A DNA stretch of 64,000 bases from the NCBI GenBank assembly GCA_025454755.1, contig JALONV010000009.1, positions 17,789 through 81,788 of the forward strand, written 5' to 3'. Under the pieces are notes generated by a model. The model saw nothing but the letters and a program-made list of their open reading frames with translations, ran no database searches and was not told the DNA's origin. This document shows, in pieces, positions 58,286-64,000 of the stretch (position 1 is the first letter of the stretch; each line of letters starts with the position of its first letter). A program made the translations under genes and the position numbers. Source of the stretch: Bacteroidales bacterium (GTDB lineage Bacteria > Bacteroidota > Bacteroidia > Bacteroidales > VadinHA17).

Positions 58286-58788
58286 TCAACAGGATCTTAA
58301 GATTCGGACTGATATTCATTCTGCTCTTCCTGCTTCAGGTTCTGCTGTTTAACAATATTAAGTTCAGCGGATATGTAAATCCGTTTGTCTATATAATGTT
58401 CATTTTGCTGCTTCCGGTAGAAATGCCTTCATGGCTTTTACTGATACTCTCATTCTTTACGGGACTTACAATGGATTTTTTCTCCGGCACTCCGGGAATG
58501 CATACCTCAGCAACAGTATTGGCGGGATTTATGCGTCCTTATGTCCTGAGATTCACATCTCCCAGAGATGGATATGAACCAGGCTCTGATCCTTCAATGC
58601 TGGCATACAGCTTCAGGTGGTTCCTCATATATGCTTCAATAATTGTTGTGATTCACCATCTTGCCCTGTTCTATCTTGAGGTTTTCAGGTTCACTGATTT
58701 TTTTAAAACCTTGTTGAGGATAATTTTAAGCTCCCTCTTTTCAATATCTTTTATTATTCTCCTGGAATACATAAGGAAGGGGAAATAA
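58282..58788 (+). CDS. mreD: Rod shape-determining protein MreD
   Basis: Position and TM topology; GLTMDFFSGTPGMHTSATVLAGFMRPYVL. Confidence 0.9.
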   Translation: MINRILRFGLIFILLFLLQVLLFNNIKFSGYVNPFVYIMFILLLPVEMPSWLLLILSFFTGLTMDFFSGTPGMHTSATVLAGFMRPYVLRFTSPRDGYEPGSDPSMLAYSFRWFLIYASIIVVIHHLALFYLEVFRFTDFFKTLLRIILSSLFSISFIILLEYIRKGK

Positions 58789-58798
58789 TATACCGGCT

Positions 58799-60655
58799 AT
58801 GAAAGATGCTTTCACCAACAGAAAATACTTAATCATCACTTTTATAGTGCTGGTGGGTCTTGCACTGATAATCAGGCTCTTTTTTATACAGGTGATTGAA
58901 GAAACCTACAGACTGTCTGCAGATAATAATGTTCTGAGATATGTAACCCAGTACCCTGCCCGCGGACTCATTTATGACCGAAACGCAAAGCTGATAGTGT
59001 CAAACCAGGCTGCATACGACCTGATGGTAGTTCCGGCTCAGACCGGTAAAATGGATACGGCATTGTTTTGCAAAGAGCTTGATATAACGATGAATTTCTT
59101 TAAAGAAAGGCTGAGAGCTGCAAAAAATTATAACCGCAAATCTCCATCGATATTCCTTAAGCAAATGTCTGCCGAAACATATGCAAAGTTTCAGGAAAAG
59201 ATCTTCATGTATCCCGGATTCTATGTTCAGCCAAGGACCTTGCGCAAGTATTCAAGGCCGGTGGCAGCACATCTGCTGGGATATATAAGTGAGGTGGATG
59301 AAGCACTTATTAAAAAGGATCCTTATTACAAGATGGGTGATTATATAGGCAAACTAGGTATTGAAGAGGCTTATGAAAAAGAGCTGCGGGGAACACGCGG
59401 GGTAAAGATCTTTATGGTGGATGTATTCAGCCGGGTAAAAGGCTCTTATGCTGATGGAGCTATGGATACACTCGCAGTACAGGGATCTGATATCATATCG
59501 GGGATCGATTATGACCTGCAGGAATATGGTGAGAAGCTCATGCAGAACAAAACCGGTAGCATTGTAGCCATAGAACCGGAAACAGGAGAAATTCTGGCTC
59601 TTGTCTCAGCTCCGAATTATGACCCGTCCCTTCTTGTAGGGAGGATCAGGTCAGAGAATTTTGCAAATCTCCAGGCCGATACTGCACTGAAGCCCCTCTT
59701 TAACAGGGCGTTCATGGCATCGTACCCTCCAGGATCGACATTCAAACCTGTCAATGGACTGATCGCCCTGCAGGAAAAGGTTATTGTTCCTTCAACAGAG
59801 TTCGGGTGCAGCAATGGCTATCATGTCGGATCGCTTACTGTAGCATGTCATTCACACAGTTCACCACTCAACCTGAAGGAAGCAATTGCCAATTCATGCA
59901 ACTCCTATTTCTGTCAGGCATATAGAAGGATTCTCGAGAATCCGCGTTATGGTTCTGTAGCAGAGGCATATGACAAGTGGAAAAGCTATCTTGATGAATT
60001 CGGTTTCGGCAAAAAGCTGGGTACGGAATTCTCAAATGAGCTTAACGGGATATTAAAGTCATCAGCTTATTTTGACAGCTATCACAAAAAAGGAGGATGG
60101 AAGGCTCTGACTGTCATTTCAATGGCTATCGGACAGGGTGAGTTGGGAACAACGCCCCTGCAGATGGCAAACATGACAGCAGCCATCGCAAACAGGGGGT
60201 ATTATTATATACCTCACATTGTCAGATCCATTGGCAATGATAAAAAGATAGATCCTAAATTCAGGGAAAAACATGTTATAAGCATTGACTCCCCGAATTT
60301 TGAAGCAGTCATTCAGGGAATGGAGGCAGTAGTAAATGGCGGCCCCGGGGGAACGGCACGAAGTGTCGCAATGAGCGATATTATAATCTGCGGCAAGACT
60401 GGAACAGCCGAGAATCCTTTTGGTGAAGATCATTCGGTATTTATCGCATTTGCTCCCAGGGACAATCCGAAAATAGCAATAGCAGCCTATGTTGAGAATG
60501 CCGGCTTCGGAGCAACCTATGCAGCTCCGGTGGCAAGCCTGATGATAGAAAAATATCTTAAGAATGAAATTGCCGCAAACAGAAAATGGCTGGAAGACAG
60601 AGTATTTAATTTAAACCTGATCGACTCGATACCGGAACTTGAAACGGAGCATTAA
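58799..60655 (+). CDS. mrdA: Penicillin-binding protein 2
   Basis: PARGLIYDRNAKLIVSNQAAYDL, SYPPGSTFKPVNGL (SxxK), SCNSYF (SxN), CGKTGTAEN (KTGT). Confidence 0.97.
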   Translation: MKDAFTNRKYLIITFIVLVGLALIIRLFFIQVIEETYRLSADNNVLRYVTQYPARGLIYDRNAKLIVSNQAAYDLMVVPAQTGKMDTALFCKELDITMNFFKERLRAAKNYNRKSPSIFLKQMSAETYAKFQEKIFMYPGFYVQPRTLRKYSRPVAAHLLGYISEVDEALIKKDPYYKMGDYIGKLGIEEAYEKELRGTRGVKIFMVDVFSRVKGSYADGAMDTLAVQGSDIISGIDYDLQEYGEKLMQNKTGSIVAIEPETGEILALVSAPNYDPSLLVGRIRSENFANLQADTALKPLFNRAFMASYPPGSTFKPVNGLIALQEKVIVPSTEFGCSNGYHVGSLTVACHSHSSPLNLKEAIANSCNSYFCQAYRRILENPRYGSVAEAYDKWKSYLDEFGFGKKLGTEFSNELNGILKSSAYFDSYHKKGGWKALTVISMAIGQGELGTTPLQMANMTAAIANRGYYYIPHIVRSIGNDKKIDPKFREKHVISIDSPNFEAVIQGMEAVVNGGPGGTARSVAMSDIIICGKTGTAENPFGEDHSVFIAFAPRDNPKIAIAAYVENAGFGATYAAPVASLMIEKYLKNEIAANRKWLEDRVFNLNLIDSIPELETEH

Positions 60656-62063
60656 CATATGGAGAGATATTGACAAGATTACGATCTTGTTGTTCCTGCT
60701 GATGATGATCATGGGCTGGTTCAATATCTATGCTGCGGTTTATAACGAAGAGCATACAAAAATAATTGATCTGTCGCAGAGGTACGGCAAACAGTTCATC
60801 TGGATACTTGCCACACTTGTTCTTGCAACTTTCGTGGTAATAGTCGACAGCAGATTCTATGTTTTTTTCGCTTATTTCATTTATGCCGGATTGATGATCC
60901 TGCTGGCGCTTGTACTGGTTCTCGGAAAAGAAATAAATGGGGCAAGGTCATGGTTCGAATTTGGCAACATCAGCCTCCAGCCATCTGAGTTCGCCAAGTT
61001 TGGTACAGCTCTCGCCCTTGCAGGTTACCTCAATAATAAAAGGCAGGAGCTTAGAAAATTCAACATTTTTCTGCCAGCTGCAGGAATAATGCTCCTGCCG
61101 GCATTGCTTACTGCTCTTCAGCCCGATATGGGATCGACAATAGTGTTTTTTGCATTTTTCATTGTACTCTACAGGGAAGGGATGAGCCCATTCATCTTTA
61201 TTTCCGGTATACTTATGGTCATTCTGTTTTTCCTCACGCTTCTTGTTGATAATTTTTATCTCGAGGCTGGATTGGTAGCTGCAGCCACTCTTCTTTCATG
61301 GTTTACAGTAAAAAACCTGAAAGCCTGGCTTGCAGGTCTGGGAATCCTGATAATTATTGGAGGAACATTGTTTACACTTGACCACTATGTGTTCAAAACC
61401 ATGGGTTATGAGCTTATACTCCTGATAACCATTGTTCTTGCAGGCATTATTTACGCTTACTATATATATAGCAGGAAAGCGTTGGCTTTCCTGGTAATTT
61501 ACCTTTTTCTTCTTGGCACTGTTTTATACGTGAACACTGTTGATTTTGCATTCAACCATGTTCTTAAACCTCATCAGAAAGAGAGGGTGGAGATAATGCT
61601 GGGATTCAAATCCGATCCTCATGGTAAAGGGTATAATGTGAACCAATCAATAATTTCGATAGGATCGGGAGGTTTTAGCGGTAAGGGATATCTTCAGGGA
61701 ACTCAGACGAAATTTAAATTTGTTCCTGCCCAAAGCACCGATTTTATATTTTGCACGGTAGGTGAAGAGTGGGGATTCCTGGGTTCACTGACCGTAATAG
61801 GATTATATGTTTTTCTGCTGCTAAGGCTTATCAGGCTTGCAGAACGGCAGCGATCAATGTTTTCCAGGGTTTATGGATATGGCGTAGTCTCGATACTGTT
61901 CACACATTTCTTTATTAATATAGGTATGTCCATAGGGCTCGTACCTGTCATAGGAATACCTCTTCCGTTTTTCAGCTATGGCGGAAGCTCCCTGTGGGGC
62001 TTTACAATTTTGCTGTTTATTTTTCTGAGGCTTGATGCGAGCCGTTCTGAATACCTTGTTTGA
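60639..62063 (+). CDS. rodA: Rod shape-determining protein RodA (SEDS glycosyltransferase)
   Basis: SLQPSEFAKFGTALALAGYL, LQPDMGSTIVFFAF, C-terminal GIPLPFFSYGGSSLWGF. Confidence 0.96.
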   Translation: MKRSINIWRDIDKITILLFLLMMIMGWFNIYAAVYNEEHTKIIDLSQRYGKQFIWILATLVLATFVVIVDSRFYVFFAYFIYAGLMILLALVLVLGKEINGARSWFEFGNISLQPSEFAKFGTALALAGYLNNKRQELRKFNIFLPAAGIMLLPALLTALQPDMGSTIVFFAFFIVLYREGMSPFIFISGILMVILFFLTLLVDNFYLEAGLVAAATLLSWFTVKNLKAWLAGLGILIIIGGTLFTLDHYVFKTMGYELILLITIVLAGIIYAYYIYSRKALAFLVIYLFLLGTVLYVNTVDFAFNHVLKPHQKERVEIMLGFKSDPHGKGYNVNQSIISIGSGGFSGKGYLQGTQTKFKFVPAQSTDFIFCTVGEEWGFLGSLTVIGLYVFLLLRLIRLAERQRSMFSRVYGYGVVSILFTHFFINIGMSIGLVPVIGIPLPFFSYGGSSLWGFTILLFIFLRLDASRSEYLV

Positions 62064-62675
62064 TCAGAAAGGCACAGTTATCCTGTGCGATATCTCTATG
62101 CCGAAATCTTTTTCCACATAATCGATGAGCTGCGGGAAGAACTCCATGAAATCTTCCTGAAGCGGGTAATAATTCTTTTTCAATTCCCTCATGGCGAACC
62201 TTGTCTCTCTAGGCAGAGTGGTTCGCTTGCTCAATGTCTTGAAAACATGACGAATACCATTTAGGGTCTGATATGATTCTATCCAGTTGTTAATTATGAA
62301 AAATGGCATCATCTCTTTTACTTCTCTGGGAAGGATCTCATAGTTGTTGACAAGTGCACGGTAGAAATTATAAGTCACACTTTCAAGAGGCCTTCTCGAA
62401 AACATATTCCATTCCCTGGTGAGGAAATGATCATATATTATATCGGTTATTACTCCTGAATATTTATGATATTTCCTTGAGAAGAAGATTTTACTGCGGT
62501 GAACAACAGGATGCCGGTCTGTGAATCCATCTATATGGCGATGGAGAATAATACCCTTGCGAACAAGATCCGGGTAATTAAGATAATCCCGCCCTTTTAC
62601 ATAATCGCCTATGTAATTGCCTATAATGATCTTATCAGAGTCACCTGAAAGATATATGTGGGCGAGAACGTTCAT
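62064..62675 (-). CDS. ACP phosphodiesterase (AcpH/DUF479 family)
   Basis: MNVLAHIYLSGDSDKIIIGNYIGDYVKG, GIILHRHIDGFTDRHPVVHRSK, YDHFLTREW. Confidence 0.9.
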   Translation of the reverse strand: MNVLAHIYLSGDSDKIIIGNYIGDYVKGRDYLNYPDLVRKGIILHRHIDGFTDRHPVVHRSKIFFSRKYHKYSGVITDIIYDHFLTREWNMFSRRPLESVTYNFYRALVNNYEILPREVKEMMPFFIINNWIESYQTLNGIRHVFKTLSKRTTLPRETRFAMRELKKNYYPLQEDFMEFFPQLIDYVEKDFGIEISHRITVPF

Positions 62676-62795
62676 AAGATTAAAAAATCCCTTTAAACAC
62701 GCGGAATTTCGGTATGCAAATTATACATTTGTTGGTTCATTTTAAAATGATTTTTGTTCACTGCATCAATTAATTATTAATAACAAGGAGGATCT

Positions 62796-64000
62796 ATGAC
62801 CAGGAAGAATGTCGTAATCATTGGGGCGGCAGGAAGGGATTTTCATAACTTCAATACCTGCTTCAGGGATAATGGGAATTATAACGTGGTTGCTTTTACA
62901 GCAGCTCAGATTCCGGATATCGATGGAAGAAGATACCCGAAAGAGCTGGCAGGCAAACTCTATCCCAAGGGAATCCCCATCTACCCCGAACAGAATCTTC
63001 CTGATATTATAACGAAATTCAAGGTTGATGATTGTGTCTTCTCATACAGCGACGTTACCTATCAGAAGGTGATGTCGGTAAGCGCCATCGTAAATTCCGC
63101 CGGAGCAAATTTTGTACTTCTCGGGCCTTCAGATACAATGGTAAAGAGCACAAAGCCTGTGATAGCGGTCGGAGCCATCAGGACTGGCTGCGGAAAAAGC
63201 CAGACCTCAAGAAGGGTCATTGAACTGCTGATGGCAAAAGGACTAAAGGTGGTTGCGGTGCGTCACCCAATGCCTTATGGTGATCTTAATGCACAGAAGG
63301 TTCAAAGGTTTGCAGTACTGAAGGATCTTGAGAAACACAACTGCACCGTAGAGGAGATGGAAGAATATGAGCCTCATGTTGTGCGTGGCAATGTAATTTA
63401 TGCAGGCGTCGATTACGAAGCGATCCTTCGCAAAGCAGAAAAGGACCCTTCCGGTTGCGACGTGATATTATGGGATGGAGGCAATAACGATTTTCCGTTC
63501 TATAAGCCTGACTTGATGATCACTGTTACTGATCCGCACAGGGCTGGCCATGAGCTAAGATACTATCCGGGCGAAGTGACACTGAGGCTGGCAGATGTTG
63601 TGGTTATCAACAAGATGGACAGTTCAGCTCCTGAAGATATCCAGACAGTTCGTGAAAGTATTGAAAAGGTAAATCCAAAATCAATTGTCGTGGATGGGGC
63701 ATCACCAATCAAGGTTGACGATCCTTCACTGATAAAGGGAAAGAAGGTTCTCGTTGTGGAAGACGGCCCAACTCTTACCCATGGTGAAATGAAGCTGGGG
63801 GCTGGTGTAATTGCCGCACGCAAGTTCGGAGCGTCGGAACTGGTTGATCCAAGGCCATATACAGTAGGCAGACTCAGCGAAACATTCAGACTTTATCCGA
63901 ATATAGGAACTCTTCTTCCTGCAATGGGATATGGAGAACAGCAACTTCACGACCTCGAAGAAACGATCAATAATACTAAATGCGACAGCGTGATAATTGC
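62796..64000 (+). CDS. Cyclic 2,3-diphosphoglycerate synthetase-like P-loop protein (3' truncated by window edge)
   Basis: Open frame from ATG 62796 (GGAG upstream) to window end, absent from the ORF track; translates as MTRKNVVIIGAAGRDFHNFNTCFRDNGNYNVVAFTAAQIPDIDGRRYP... with P-loop-like VGAIRTGCGKSQTSRRV and VVINKMDSS. Confidence 0.75.
   Translation, partial: MTRKNVVIIGAAGRDFHNFNTCFRDNGNYNVVAFTAAQIPDIDGRRYPKELAGKLYPKGIPIYPEQNLPDIITKFKVDDCVFSYSDVTYQKVMSVSAIVNSAGANFVLLGPSDTMVKSTKPVIAVGAIRTGCGKSQTSRRVIELLMAKGLKVVAVRHPMPYGDLNAQKVQRFAVLKDLEKHNCTVEEMEEYEPHVVRGNVIYAGVDYEAILRKAEKDPSGCDVILWDGGNNDFPFYKPDLMITVTDPHRAGHELRYYPGEVTLRLADVVVINKMDSSAPEDIQTVRESIEKVNPKSIVVDGASPIKVDDPSLIKGKKVLVVEDGPTLTHGEMKLGAGVIAARKFGASELVDPRPYTVGRLSETFRLYPNIGTLLPAMGYGEQQLHDLEETINNTKCDSVII

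Noticed and set aside
1-64000. CRISPR arrays, prophage, transposase genes, secondary-metabolite cluster or defence island
   Set aside because: Looked for on both strands; no direct-repeat/spacer pattern, no integrase/transposase, no recognisable defence genes. The only array is the 8-bp tandem repeat, which has no spacers.

Overview
This 64 kb window looks like a chromosomal segment from a Bacteroidetes bacterium (probably Bacteroidales or Marinilabiliales-like). The lineage call rests on many exact TAnnTTTG -7 promoter boxes, DUF4369/TlpA lipoproteins, GH97, and a GT3-phosphorylase fusion. It is gene-dense and mostly core housekeeping. Main blocks: (i) a glycogen/alpha-glucan cluster (debranching enzyme, GT4, GH57, glycogen synthase-phosphorylase fusion, branching enzyme); (ii) ribF, ahcY, greA, HIT, comF, ruvC; (iii) rplU-rpmA-serS; (iv) GH97, thyA-folA; (v) tRNA-Leu-tig-clpP-clpX; (vi) lptB-tatC, recQ; (vii) carB / argR-argG-argH / carA; (viii) an ABCG-like transporter, rsmA, a MacB-type permease, purH; (ix) mreBCD-mrdA-rodA; and a truncated cyclic-2,3-diphosphoglycerate synthetase-like gene at the right edge. 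I found no CRISPR array, prophage, transposase gene or obvious defence island. The most interesting signals are non-coding or architectural: a terminator-like hairpin in the greA leader directly downstream of its promoter; a perfectly phased 21 x 8-bp GGG-tract array directly after carB; paired ARG-box-like sites 21 bp apart over the argR promoter; several GC-rich inverted-repeat elements abutting stop codons; a MITE-like element with 18-bp terminal inverted repeats; a nested double palindrome upstream of comF; a tandem-duplicated SiaB-like kinase; a Rieske-like lipoprotein with a CxH/CxxC ligand set; and histone-H1-like tails on GH57 and L21. All calls are from reading the sequence; no database search was run.
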